Notes under the pieces: generated by a model
Database searches by the model: none
What the model was told of the DNA's origin: nothing
The model's input: only the letters and a program-made list of their open reading frames with translations
Shown: positions 15,520 to 23,671 of the stretch, in pieces
Numbering within the stretch: the first letter of the stretch is position 1
How the letters are laid out: every line of letters begins with the position of its first letter
Translations under genes and position numbers: made by a program
NCBI RefSeq assembly: GCF_016722765.1
Contig: NZ_JAEQND010000002.1
Span: 1-64,000, forward strand
Origin: Ramlibacter alkalitolerans
GTDB lineage: Bacteria; Pseudomonadota; Gammaproteobacteria; Burkholderiales; Burkholderiaceae_C
DNA length: 64,000 bases
Reading direction: 5' to 3'

Positions 15520-15971
15520 TCGAAGCATTTCCCCACCACTATCGCGCGCACGGTGCAGGAACGCCCGAAGGCGCAGTGCGCGTCGAGGCCGCCGGCCTGC
15601 CGGCGATCGAGACGCTGCCGCCACCGCAGTTCGGCGGGCCGGAGGGCTATTGGTCGCCCGAAAGCCTGCTCTTGTCCGCCGTGGCCGATTGCTACGTGCT
15701 GTCCTTCCGCTCCGTGGCGCATGCGTCCAGGCTGCAGTGGATCGACCTGCAGGTGGATGTGGACGGCGTGCTCGATCGCGTGGACGGCATCGTGCGCTTC
15801 ACGCACCTCACGCTCTCGGCGTGCCTGACCGCGGCGGAGGGCAGCAGCGCCACGCTGGCACTCACCGTCCTCAAAAAAGCCAAGTCGCTGTGCCTCGTCA
15901 GCAACTCCCTGATTGCGGAAAGCGTGTTGGTGCCCGACGTGCGCATCGGGGGCGAGGCTGGGCCGCGCTGA
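15516..15971 (+). CDS. OsmC family peroxiredoxin-like protein
   Basis: A 151-residue OsmC/Ohr-fold protein. The two redox cysteines are C59 (SAVADCYVLSF) and C126 (KKAKSLCLVSNSL), and the GGPEGYWSPESLLLSA block before the first one is typical. OsmC-type proteins reduce organic hydroperoxides with these cysteines. The start overlaps the MerR stop (ATGA), so the regulator and enzyme are made together, in keeping with a redox-stress module. Compared with Ohr, the SPESLL helix and length favour the broader OsmC family. Confidence 0.87.
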   Translation: MIEAFPHHYRAHGAGTPEGAVRVEAAGLPAIETLPPPQFGGPEGYWSPESLLLSAVADCYVLSFRSVAHASRLQWIDLQVDVDGVLDRVDGIVRFTHLTLSACLTAAEGSSATLALTVLKKAKSLCLVSNSLIAESVLVPDVRIGGEAGPR

Positions 15972-16159
15972 GCAGGCAAGCCGTTGGAAACAGGGCGCTC
16001 GAAACAGCGAGGCTGGCGCGTTGCGGCAGAACCACCCAGGGACCCTGGGGCTTCTCGCATCTTGTGCGGCACGTGCCCGGCGAGACCCGTAATCTCCGCA
16101 ACGAGCAAGGAATCGGCCCGTCCTGCGCCGCAGGGCCGCGCGCGCACGCTCTCCGAGAG

Positions 16160-16606
16160 ATGTCACCAACAACCCGCCGAGTTCTTCAAGCCGTCCTGTA
16201 CGAGCTGGTCGCGATCGCCGCCGTGGGACCGGCACTGAGCCTGGCCTTCCACGAGCCGCAGACCTCCACCTTCGCCCTCGCCGTCGTGCTCTCCACCATT
16301 GCACTGGCGTGGAACTACGTCTTCAACTGGATCTTCGAGCGCTGGGAATCGCGACAAGGCGTCGGCGGCCGTTCACTGGCGAGGCGGCTTGCCCACGGCG
16401 CCGGCTTCGAGGGCGGCCTGGCGGTGATCCTCGTCCCGGTCATGTCGCTCTGGCTGGATATTTCCCCGTCGGCAGCCTTCGTGGCCAACCTGGGGCTCCT
16501 CGTGTTCTTCTTCGTCTACGCCATCGCGTTCACCTGGGCCTTCGATCGGGCTTTCGGGCTGCCGGCGTCGGCGGTGAAGAACGCGCCGAAGGGCGTCGAC
16601 GCGTAG
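16160..16606 (+). CDS. PACE family efflux transporter
   Basis: A 148-residue, four-helix protein with two tandem bacterial transmembrane pair domains, the mark of proteobacterial antimicrobial compound efflux (PACE) proteins such as AceI. The repeat-specific motifs NYVFNWIFERWESRQ (first half) and FFFVYAIAFTWAFDRAFG (second half) are visible, as is the first-helix acidic residue in LYELVAIAAVGPALS. Known members export biocides such as chlorhexidine or short diamines. It lies downstream of the MerR/osmC-like pair (188-bp gap), so it may or may not share their control. A terminator hairpin follows. Confidence 0.88.
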   Translation: MSPTTRRVLQAVLYELVAIAAVGPALSLAFHEPQTSTFALAVVLSTIALAWNYVFNWIFERWESRQGVGGRSLARRLAHGAGFEGGLAVILVPVMSLWLDISPSAAFVANLGLLVFFFVYAIAFTWAFDRAFGLPASAVKNAPKGVDA

Positions 16607-16609
16607 CAG

Positions 16610-16637
16610 GCCTGCACGCCGAAAACGGCGTGCAGGC
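16610..16637. terminator. bidirectional terminator-type hairpin
   Basis: GCCTGCACGCC and GGCGTGCAGGC form an 11-bp perfect stem with a GAAAAC loop between the convergent PACE and flavin monooxygenase genes. The trailing T-run is short, so efficiency is uncertain. Confidence 0.65.
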
Positions 16638-16644
16638 TTGCGTC

Positions 16645-17949
16645 TCATCGAACGCTGACGCGCGCGCCCGGCGCAATGATCGGGGGCGCTGCGTTGAGCG
16701 TGTGCATGGCGAAACCGGCCGCTGCCTTGTAGCGCGCCATGTAGGCCTCGCGCTCCGCGGCGGGTATGACCTTCTCGATGTCGTCGAACACGCCGCCGCA
16801 GCGCTCGTCCACCAATCCCAGCAGGCCGAACGGGCCGGCGCCGCGGTTGCGCAGCACCAGCGCCGAGATGTCGGCGCACAGCTTGGCGTCGTAGGTGCGC
16901 AGCGCCGCCGGGGTGACACCGTGTTCCACCAGCGCGGCACCCAGCACCCGCGCATCGACGATGGCCTGGCTGGCGCCGTTGGAGCCCACCGGGTACATCA
17001 CGTGGGCAGCGTCGCCCATGAGCGCCACCCGGCCATCGACCCACGTGGAAACGGGGTCGCGATCGATCATCGGATACTCGAACACCTGCGTGGCGCCGCG
17101 CAGCATGGCGGGAACGTCGAGCCAACCGAAGTCCCAGCCTTCGAAGTGGTGGATGAACTCGGCCACGTCTACCCGCCGGTTCCAGTCGCCTTGCGTCCAG
17201 CCCTCGCGGTTGTCCACCGTGATCTCCGCGATCCAGTTGATGGTGGCCAGCCCGCTCGCGGGGTCGGGCTGCGAGATGGGGTAGAACACGACCCGGTGCT
17301 TCAAGCTGCCGAGGCCCACGAACGAGGCGCCGGTGCGGATCGGCACGCCCGGTGTGGTGCCGCGCCACATGATCGCGCCGCCCCAGTGGATCGGCGGCTG
17401 CTCCGGATGCATCTGCGCACGCACGGCGGAGTGCAGCCCGTCGGCGGCGATCAGCAGCGCGCCTGCTGCTTCGAGGCGGCGGCCGTCGCGGGTCTCGATG
17501 GACGCGACCACGCCCTCGGGCTCGTTGCGGTAGCCGGTGACGCGGTGCCCCAGCCGAACGGCGTCCGGCCCGAGCCGCTCCAGCACCGTGCGATGCAGCA
17601 GCATCTGCAACTCGCCCCGGTGGACCGAATACTGGGGCCAGCGATAGCCGGCTGCCAGGCCGCGGGGCTCGGCGTAGATGTCCTTGCCGTTGCGCCCGAC
17701 CAGCGCCCATTCGCGAGCCTGGATGCCGATCGTGTCCAACGTGCGATCGGCGAGGCCCAGCTCGAACAGCTCGCGCACCGCATTCGGCTGCAGGTTGATG
17801 CCGACGCCCAGCGGCTGGAGTTGTGCGACCGCCTCGAACACGATGCACGGCACCCCGATCTGGTGGAGCGTGAGCGCGAGGCTCAGACCCGCAATGCCGC
17901 CGCCGGCGACCAGGACGGGAGATTGCAGCGAGTGATGCAGGCCGGTCAT
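16645..17949 (-). CDS. FAD-dependent monooxygenase, PhzS-like
   Basis: A 434-residue class A flavin monooxygenase. The Rossmann motif VLVAGGGIAGLSLALTL is at the N-terminus, the DG motif in LLIAADGLHSAVR, and the GD motif in ALMGDAAHVMYPVGSNGASQ, a version typical of the PhzS/5-methylphenazine-1-carboxylate and salicylate hydroxylase-like group. It hydroxylates an aromatic acid using NAD(P)H and O2; the substrate is not shown by sequence. The start is taken at 17949 (MTGLHHS); an ATG at 17958 with GGGGA upstream is equally possible. Monocistronic, convergent with the PACE gene. Confidence 0.85.
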   Translation of the reverse strand: MTGLHHSLQSPVLVAGGGIAGLSLALTLHQIGVPCIVFEAVAQLQPLGVGINLQPNAVRELFELGLADRTLDTIGIQAREWALVGRNGKDIYAEPRGLAAGYRWPQYSVHRGELQMLLHRTVLERLGPDAVRLGHRVTGYRNEPEGVVASIETRDGRRLEAAGALLIAADGLHSAVRAQMHPEQPPIHWGGAIMWRGTTPGVPIRTGASFVGLGSLKHRVVFYPISQPDPASGLATINWIAEITVDNREGWTQGDWNRRVDVAEFIHHFEGWDFGWLDVPAMLRGATQVFEYPMIDRDPVSTWVDGRVALMGDAAHVMYPVGSNGASQAIVDARVLGAALVEHGVTPAALRTYDAKLCADISALVLRNRGAGPFGLLGLVDERCGGVFDDIEKVIPAAEREAYMARYKAAAGFAMHTLNAAPPIIAPGARVSVR

Positions 17950-18031
17950 GCGGGGCATTGTCCCCGATCGAGGGGGCGCAGGAGCGCGGGTCGCCTTCAG
18001 GGCACTCGCGCCGTCGTGGCCCACAACGAAG

Positions 18032-18592
18032 CTATTGCCCGTAGCGAGGATTGACCGATCGCTTCTCGGCCATGTCGCGCACGAGGTAGCGAACCGCACG
18101 CTTCCAGGATTCATCCTCGTTTCCGCGCATGTCCACCGACTTGCTGAAGATGACCTTGCCGGCGGGCACGTCGAAGATCTGCACGTTGAAGTTGAGGATC
18201 AGCTCACTGACCTTCTGCACCCACGGGGTCATGACGAGATCGACGCCGAGTTGCTGCCCGACCTGCGCGGCGCAGTCGTCGCAGCGGTAGAAGAACTCCT
18301 GCTGCGCGCGCAGGTTCTCCTGCAGGGCCTGGGCGGGGTCCGGGTCGACCACCCGATAGAGCCCGCGTCCGCGCAGCTCCTCGCGCAGTTGGAGCAAGGC
18401 ATTGCGCAGGCGCACCTCCTGGGCGGACTTCGTCGCCGGATTGTTCTGGTCGTCGAGCAGTTCCACCTGCAGCACCGCGATGCTCCGAAGGCCGGGCGCG
18501 GGCGCGGGCGTGGGCGCCTGCGCGATTGCGTGCGGCGCGCCGAGCCAGAGGGCGGCAGCCGATCCAAGCACCATCCTGCGCCCGATGTCCAT
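18032..18592 (-). CDS. DUF3280/DUF2380 exported protein
   Basis: A 186-residue exported protein. The signal region MDIGRRMVLGSAAALWLGAP has an RR pair that could be Tat-type. The mature part (IAVLQVELLDDQNNPA, YRVVDPDPAQALQ, CDDCAAQVGQQLGVDLVMTPW, LNFNVQIFDVPAGKVIFSKS) fits the DUF3280/DUF2380 pattern, which resembles TolB-N-like adaptor folds. Function unknown. GGAGG 7 bp upstream supports the ATG at 18592. It follows the Bug gene at 18677 with an 84-bp gap and may belong to that operon. Confidence 0.7.
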   Translation of the reverse strand: MDIGRRMVLGSAAALWLGAPHAIAQAPTPAPAPGLRSIAVLQVELLDDQNNPATKSAQEVRLRNALLQLREELRGRGLYRVVDPDPAQALQENLRAQQEFFYRCDDCAAQVGQQLGVDLVMTPWVQKVSELILNFNVQIFDVPAGKVIFSKSVDMRGNEDESWKRAVRYLVRDMAEKRSVNPRYGQ

Positions 18593-18676
18593 CTGCTTTC
18601 CTCCCGAGGAAGTCACGCGCCGCCGAGGCCGCCATCATTCCCCAAGCCTGACGCGTCGGTCAACGGTTCGTGCGGC

Positions 18677-19648
18677 TCACTGCGCCGTGATGCCGGCGAC
18701 CTTCATCATTTTCTCGGCCAGCACGATCTCCGACTGGAGGCTGTGGGCGTACTCATCGGACTTGCTGGCCACGACGGCGGCCCCATTGGCCTCCAGCCGG
18801 GCGCGCACGGAGGGGTCCGCCAGGGCCTTCTGCAGGGCTTCGCTCACGCGCTGCACGATGGGCGCAGGCGTGCCGGCGGGGAGGGACAGGCCACCGAAGG
18901 AAACCAGCGTCACGCCGGGGATGCCGGCCTCCGCCAGCGTCGGGACTTCGGGCAGTCGCGGGTTGCGCGTCGGCGCGGTGATCGCTAGCGCCTTCAGCTT
19001 GCCGGCCGCGATGTGGGGCAGCGACACCGAACTGATCGTGAGCGCGAAGTCGACCTGCTTTCCCAGCACCGCATTCGCCGATTCGGAAGCGCCCTTGTAA
19101 GGCACGTGCAGCGCCTGCGCCCCGGTGCTCCTGAGGATCAGTTCCGCACCCATGTGCGCCGGGGTGCCGACACCGCCGGACGCGTACGACAGCTTGCCTG
19201 GTTGCTTGCGCGCACGTTCGATGAGTTCCTTCGCGCTGTGGATGCCGGAGTCCGCCGCGACCACCAGCACGACGTCGGAGCGCGTGATCCCGCCGACGTG
19301 GATGAAGTCCTTCATCACATCGTAGCCCGGCTTGCGGTACATGCGCATGTTGGTGGCCATCGGCGTCGCGGAGTACACCCAGGTGTAGCCGTCCGCCGGC
19401 GAGCGCGCGGCGATCTGCGCACCGAGATTGCCGGCGGCGCCGCCCTTGTTCTCCACCACCACGGGCTGCTTGAGGATGTCCGAGAGCGCCTCCGCGGTGA
19501 TGCGCACGGTGATGTCCGGGGCGGTGCCGGCCAGGTAGGGCACGATCCACTTGATCGGGCGTGAGGGAAAGGCCTCCTGCGCCACGGCGGCACCGGTCAG
19601 CGCGAGGCCGGCGGCTGCCAGCACCAGGTTGCGTCGGATGGTCTGCAT
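18677..19648 (-). CDS. Bug/TctC family periplasmic binding protein
   Basis: A 323-residue binding protein with a signal peptide (RRNLVLAAAGLALTGAAVAQ), the FPSRPIKWIVPYLAGTAPDI opening, VVVENKGGAAGNLGAQIAA, HVPYKGASESANAVLGKQVDF and LPEVPTLAEAGIPGV. It probably captures a carboxylic acid in the periplasm. Third gene of the leftward operon behind a CoA ligase and an acyl-CoA dehydrogenase (28-bp gap), which points to the substrate of that pathway as ligand. AAGGAGACAAGC is an excellent ribosome binding site. Confidence 0.9.
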   Translation of the reverse strand: MQTIRRNLVLAAAGLALTGAAVAQEAFPSRPIKWIVPYLAGTAPDITVRITAEALSDILKQPVVVENKGGAAGNLGAQIAARSPADGYTWVYSATPMATNMRMYRKPGYDVMKDFIHVGGITRSDVVLVVAADSGIHSAKELIERARKQPGKLSYASGGVGTPAHMGAELILRSTGAQALHVPYKGASESANAVLGKQVDFALTISSVSLPHIAAGKLKALAITAPTRNPRLPEVPTLAEAGIPGVTLVSFGGLSLPAGTPAPIVQRVSEALQKALADPSVRARLEANGAAVVASKSDEYAHSLQSEIVLAEKMMKVAGITAQ

Positions 19649-19676
19649 GCTTGTCTCCTTGATTTCGTGTCGGGTC

Positions 19677-20885
19677 TTAGCGGACGGCAGCCCCGAGCAG
19701 CTCGCGGGCGATGGTGTTGCGCTGGATCTCGCTCGTGCCGGTCAGCACGCGGTACATGCGAAGCAGCCGGAACAGGAACTCCACGCGGCTGCCCTGCACG
19801 ATGCCCTCGCCGCCGTGCACCTGCACCGCGCGGTCGGCGATGCGGAAGGCAGTCTCGGAGCAGAACAGCTTGGCCATCGAAGCCTCGGCGCGCGCGTCGC
19901 CGCCGTGGTCCAGCGTGCGTGCCACGCTGAGCATGAGTGCACGTGCGGCGAGGAGTTCCGTCGCCATGTCGGCCAGCAGGTGCTGCACCGCCTGGAACGT
20001 GCCGATCGGCTGGCCGAACTGGCGGCGCCGTACGGCGTGCGCCAGCGAGTCTTCCAGCGCCAGTCGGGCCAGGCCCAGCATCGCGGGACAGTGCAGCAGG
20101 CGATTCACCGTGATGCGTCCGAGCGCCAGGGCGAGACCGCGGCCGCGCTCCCCGATCTGGTTGGCCGCGGGGACGCGGCAGTCGGTCAGCACGATGTTGC
20201 CGGTGTGCGTCTGCCCCGCCATGGTCCTGTACCCCGCTTCCACGCGGAAGCCCGGGCGATCGCGTTCGACGAAGAACGCCGTCGTCTCGCGCACGGCCGG
20301 GTCCTGGCTCGTCGAGCAGATGATCACGGCGAAGTCGCAGAAGGGCGAGCCCGAGATGAAGCGCTTGGTGCCATTCAGGATGAAGCTGTCGCCGTCCTGC
20401 ACGGCACGGGTCTGCAGCGCGCCCGCGTCCGAACCCGCCTCCGGTTCGGTGATCGCGAAGCAGATCGCCTTCTCCGCCCGCGCCACCGGCAGGATGAAGC
20501 GCTCCATCTGGTCCGGCGTTGCCTGCTTCGCCAGCGCGCCCACACGCGGCGGGCCGGTCAGTTCGCCCAGGATGTGCGGTGCAAATGGGGACCCGCTGGC
20601 GTAGATCGCTTCCTTGATCAGTGCGTGGTCCAGGATGCTGAAGCCGGCCCCGCCCAACTCCTTGGGCAGGGTGACGCCGTAGAAGCCCAGGTCGCGCGAG
20701 CGCTTCCAGACCTGTTCCAGCACGGCGCGCGGCGCGCCGCTCTCGCTGGTGATGCCGTGCCCGCTGGCGAGCGGATCCAGCTCCTCGCGCACGAAGGTCT
20801 CGACACGTGAGATGAAGTCGCGCGCGGCGTCCGAGCCTTCGAAGGGCGGCAGCGGCGCGCGCAGCGCCGGGGTGGAGGTATGCAT
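19677..20885 (-). CDS. acyl-CoA dehydrogenase family protein
   Basis: A 402-residue ACAD-fold flavoprotein. FAITEPEAGSDAGALQTRA (residues 143-161) and FILNGTKRFISGSPFCDFAV contact FAD and substrate; RRRQFGQPIGTFQAVQHLLADM and the C-terminal VHGGEGIVQGS are also typical. At the usual catalytic Glu position of the MCAD type there is Thr382 (VLTGTSEIQR), and at the alternative IVD/LCAD position there is Asn261 (TVNRLLHC). The base is therefore not obvious, and the reaction could differ from plain dehydrogenation. It is 10 bp downstream of a CoA ligase, so the substrate is likely a CoA ester made by that enzyme. Confidence 0.85.
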   Translation of the reverse strand: MHTSTPALRAPLPPFEGSDAARDFISRVETFVREELDPLASGHGITSESGAPRAVLEQVWKRSRDLGFYGVTLPKELGGAGFSILDHALIKEAIYASGSPFAPHILGELTGPPRVGALAKQATPDQMERFILPVARAEKAICFAITEPEAGSDAGALQTRAVQDGDSFILNGTKRFISGSPFCDFAVIICSTSQDPAVRETTAFFVERDRPGFRVEAGYRTMAGQTHTGNIVLTDCRVPAANQIGERGRGLALALGRITVNRLLHCPAMLGLARLALEDSLAHAVRRRQFGQPIGTFQAVQHLLADMATELLAARALMLSVARTLDHGGDARAEASMAKLFCSETAFRIADRAVQVHGGEGIVQGSRVEFLFRLLRMYRVLTGTSEIQRNTIARELLGAAVR

Positions 20886-20895
20886 GCAGCGCTCC

Positions 20896-22467
20896 TCAGT
20901 TGACGCGCCGCTCGCGGCCGCGCCAGTAGTGTTCCCGCACGTCCTTGCGCGACAGCTTGCCGTTGCCGTTCTTCGGCAGCTGCGGCACGAAGTCGACGGA
21001 GCGCGGGCGCTTGAAGTCCGCCAGGCGGCCGCGGCAGAACTCCATGATCTCCTCGTCCCGTGCGCTGGCTCCTTCGCGCAGCACCACGACGGCCTTCACC
21101 GTCTCGCCCCAGTGATCGTCAGGCACGCCGACCACGCACACTTCGTAGATCGCGGGGTGCTGCGCCAGCACGGACTCGATCTCGCTCGGGTAGATGTTGA
21201 AGCCGCCGGACACGAGCATTTCCTTCTTGCGGTCGACGATGTAGATGTAGCCTTCGTCGTCCACGCGCGCGAGGTCGCCCGTGCGCAGCCATCCATGGGC
21301 GTCGAGCGCCGCCTGCGTCTGCTCGGGTGCGCGCCAGTAGCCGGCAAAGACGTCCGGCCCGCGCACGCAGATCTCGCCGATGGCGTCGCGGCTGACGGGA
21401 TGGCCGGCGTCGTCCAGCACCTGTACGTCGGATTCGCACAGCGGACGGCCGCAGGCCGACAGCAGTTCGGGGCGATCGCCCTCGATGGCGCTTGCATGGT
21501 CGGCGATGCTCAGGCCGACGACGCCGCCGGTCGTCTCGCCGGCGCCGTAGCCTTGCGCCAGCACGGGCCCGAAGGCGGCCCAAGCCTCGCGGATGCGTGC
21601 CGGTGACATCGGCGCAGCTCCGTAGCTCAGGAGGCGCAGGCTGGACAGGTCGCGCGTACGGAGGCTGGGCTCGGCCAGCAACGCGTGGATCATGGCCGGC
21701 ACCAGGAAGGCCATCGTCACGCGGTGCTTCTCGATCGCCGCCAGGTAGTCGGCCGGCCGGAAGCCCTCCAGCAGCAGGATGGTCGCACCCTGGAACAGCA
21801 TCGGCTGGATGAACATGCCGCTGGCATGCGTGATGGGGCCCGACAGGAGCAACACGTCGCCGGGGCCGGCGTGCATGCGGCCCATGGTCACCTTTCGCAA
21901 GGAGGCCATGCGGTTGCCCACGGTCTGCATCGCCGCCTTCAGCTTGCCGGTGGATCCGGAGGTGTAGTGCAGCACGGCCAGTTCGTCGGGCTGCATTTCC
22001 TCGTGGAAATGCGAGTCGGGGGAGCCGGCAAGGAGGTCCTCGTACGACAACCAGCCGCGATCCGCGTCCGCAGCGGCAGGATCGAAGGCGATGCGGTGCT
22101 GCAGGGAAGCCACCTCACGGGACGCTTCATCCACCATGGCGCGGTGCTCGGGACCGGCCAGGCAGGCGATCGGCTCGGCGTTCGCGAGCGCATCCGCCAA
22201 TTCCTGCGGCGCGAGCCGGGAGTTCAGCGCCACCTTGACCAGACCTGCCTTGTAGAGCGCGCATTCCAGCTCCACGATCTCGGGGCGATTGGGCGAAACG
22301 ACCGCGACCCGGTCGCCTCGCTTCAGCCCGAGCGCCTTCAGCGCGTGCGCGAGGCGGTTCGAGCGTTCTTCCAGCGCACGGTAGCTGAGTGCGCCGTCGC
22401 GGAACAGGACTGCCGGCCGCTCGGGCCAGAAGCGCGCGCTGCGCGCGATGTACATGCCGAGGTTCAC
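20896..22467 (-). CDS. AMP-dependent acyl-CoA synthetase
   Basis: A 523-residue adenylate-forming enzyme that activates a carboxylic acid to its CoA thioester via an acyl-AMP. The P-loop is LHYTSGSTGKLKAAM, the A5-like motif YGAGETTGGVVG, the hinge and A8 region WLRTGDLARVDDEGYIYIVD with RKKEMLVSGGFNIYPSEIES, and the A10 lysine in PKNGNGKLSRKDV. Substrate class (fatty, aromatic or branched) is not clear. The start is GTG at 22467 with GGAGAGG 7 bp upstream. A 12-codon ORF with a stronger ribosome binding site ends on this GTG (GTGA). First gene of the LysR-linked leftward operon. Confidence 0.9.
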   Translation of the reverse strand: MNLGMYIARSARFWPERPAVLFRDGALSYRALEERSNRLAHALKALGLKRGDRVAVVSPNRPEIVELECALYKAGLVKVALNSRLAPQELADALANAEPIACLAGPEHRAMVDEASREVASLQHRIAFDPAAADADRGWLSYEDLLAGSPDSHFHEEMQPDELAVLHYTSGSTGKLKAAMQTVGNRMASLRKVTMGRMHAGPGDVLLLSGPITHASGMFIQPMLFQGATILLLEGFRPADYLAAIEKHRVTMAFLVPAMIHALLAEPSLRTRDLSSLRLLSYGAAPMSPARIREAWAAFGPVLAQGYGAGETTGGVVGLSIADHASAIEGDRPELLSACGRPLCESDVQVLDDAGHPVSRDAIGEICVRGPDVFAGYWRAPEQTQAALDAHGWLRTGDLARVDDEGYIYIVDRKKEMLVSGGFNIYPSEIESVLAQHPAIYEVCVVGVPDDHWGETVKAVVVLREGASARDEEIMEFCRGRLADFKRPRSVDFVPQLPKNGNGKLSRKDVREHYWRGRERRVN

Positions 22468-22502
22468 GGGCGGGCCTCTCCGCGGCGGGGGCTGTGCGTC
22501 AT
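22464..22502 (-). CDS. possible 12-residue leader peptide
   Basis: An ATG at 22502 follows AAGGAGACAAGACC, the best ribosome binding site in this region, but the frame runs only 12 codons (MTHSPRRGEARP) and its TGA overlaps the GTG start of the CoA ligase. This layout would couple ligase translation to the leader. Alternatively the ATG is the true ligase start and a frameshift in the read separates them. Confidence 0.35.
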   Translation of the reverse strand: MTHSPRRGEARP

Positions 22503-22574
22503 GGTCTTGTCTCCTTGGTGTGCCCGAAGTCTAGGAAGCAAGGACCGGCCTGCGGATAATCCAGCGGGGCTCTG

Positions 22575-22593
22575 CGATAACGAGCGGTTATCG
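22575..22593. promoter_or_regulatory. LysR-type operator palindrome
   Basis: CGATAAC-GAGCG-GTTATCG is a perfect inverted repeat with 7-bp arms in the region between the divergent LysR gene and the ligase operon. It contains the T-N11-A dyad expected for LysR regulators and lies about 48 bp before the LysR start. Confidence 0.6.
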
Positions 22594-22640
22594 GAGACCG
22601 TCTGCCCAGGCAAGGCGGGAATCTTCACGGAGGTGCGGGG

Positions 22641-23582
22641 ATGGCAGTGCGACTGGACGACATCGACTACTTCCTGGCCGTGGCGGAGCACGGGCAGGTC
22701 CGCCGGGCCGCGGGAGCGCTGGGCCTGTCGCAGCCGGCGCTGACCAAGGGCCTGCAGCGGCTGGAGAAGGAACTGGGCTTCCCGCTCTTCGAGCGCGGCG
22801 CGCGCGGCATGACGATGACGCCGGTGGCGGCGCAGTTCCGGCAGCGGACGAAAGCCCTGCGCGCCAGCCTGGGCGATGCGATCAAGGAGGCGGCCGACCT
22901 GCACCTGGGGGCCATGGGCCTGCTGCGGGTCGGCGTGTCGCCGCTGTACGCCCAGCAGCTGTTCGTGCCCGCCTGCCTGAAGTTGCACCAGCAGCGTCCC
23001 GCTGCGCGCCTGCGGGTCGACATCAACCTGAACGATGCCTTGATCGCGGCGCTGCGCCTGGGCGACCTGGACCTGTCCATCCACGCGATCCCGCGCGTCC
23101 TGCCGGAGGATCTGGAGGCGGTCCCCCTCATGAGCGACGACCTTTGCATGGTGGTCCGCGAGGGCCACCCGCTGCTGTCACGCCGGCGCGTGCGCCTGCA
23201 GGATCTCGTCGATGCCCAGTGGATGCTGCCCGGCCCCGGCGTTGCAGGCCGCCGCGGCGTGGAGGCGCGGCTCGCCGAAGCCGGGCTGCCGCCGCCGCGC
23301 GTCGCGGTGGAAGTGAGCAACACCGCCGGCCAGTTGAGCCGCCTGCTGGTCCACAGCGACCTGGTCTCGATCATGAGCGAGGCGATGCTGGCGGGGCGCG
23401 GCGTCACGGGGCTGGCGCCGCTGCCCTTCGCCGAGGCGCGCTTCACGCGCGCCATCGGCGCGGTCATGCGCGCGGCCCATCCACTGCCGCCCCTCGCAAG
23501 GCGATTCCTGGAGATCCTGCAGGAGGGTCGCAAGCCGGTCAGCGAGACGCCAGCGGCCGATGTGCAGGGGTTTGGCGACTGA
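22641..23582 (+). CDS. LysR family transcriptional regulator
   Basis: A 313-residue regulator with the N-terminal helix-turn-helix (DDIDYFLAVAEHGQVRRAAG, LGLSQPALTKGLQRLEKELG, FPLFERGARGMTMTPVA) and a periplasmic-binding-like effector domain (MGLLRVGVSPLYAQQLFVPA; DLDLSIHAIPRVLPEDLEAVPL). The ATG at 22641 follows GGAGG. It is divergent from the CoA ligase/acyl-CoA dehydrogenase/Bug operon and a perfect palindrome lies between them, so it most likely controls that operon in response to the acid or its CoA ester. Confidence 0.92.
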   Translation: MAVRLDDIDYFLAVAEHGQVRRAAGALGLSQPALTKGLQRLEKELGFPLFERGARGMTMTPVAAQFRQRTKALRASLGDAIKEAADLHLGAMGLLRVGVSPLYAQQLFVPACLKLHQQRPAARLRVDINLNDALIAALRLGDLDLSIHAIPRVLPEDLEAVPLMSDDLCMVVREGHPLLSRRRVRLQDLVDAQWMLPGPGVAGRRGVEARLAEAGLPPPRVAVEVSNTAGQLSRLLVHSDLVSIMSEAMLAGRGVTGLAPLPFAEARFTRAIGAVMRAAHPLPPLARRFLEILQEGRKPVSETPAADVQGFGD

Positions 23583-23671
23583 TGCCTGCAGGATGCTTGC
23601 GCCCTCAGGCTCGACGACGGCAAGGCCCATCGTGCTCCGGTGACGTTGGCGTGGAGACACACCCACCTGGA

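Noticed and set aside
16035..16049. Perfect inverted repeat CCCAGGG-A-CCCTGGG before the PACE gene
   Set aside because: The one-base loop is too small for a terminator and no second copy is seen elsewhere, so I could not assign it as an operator.
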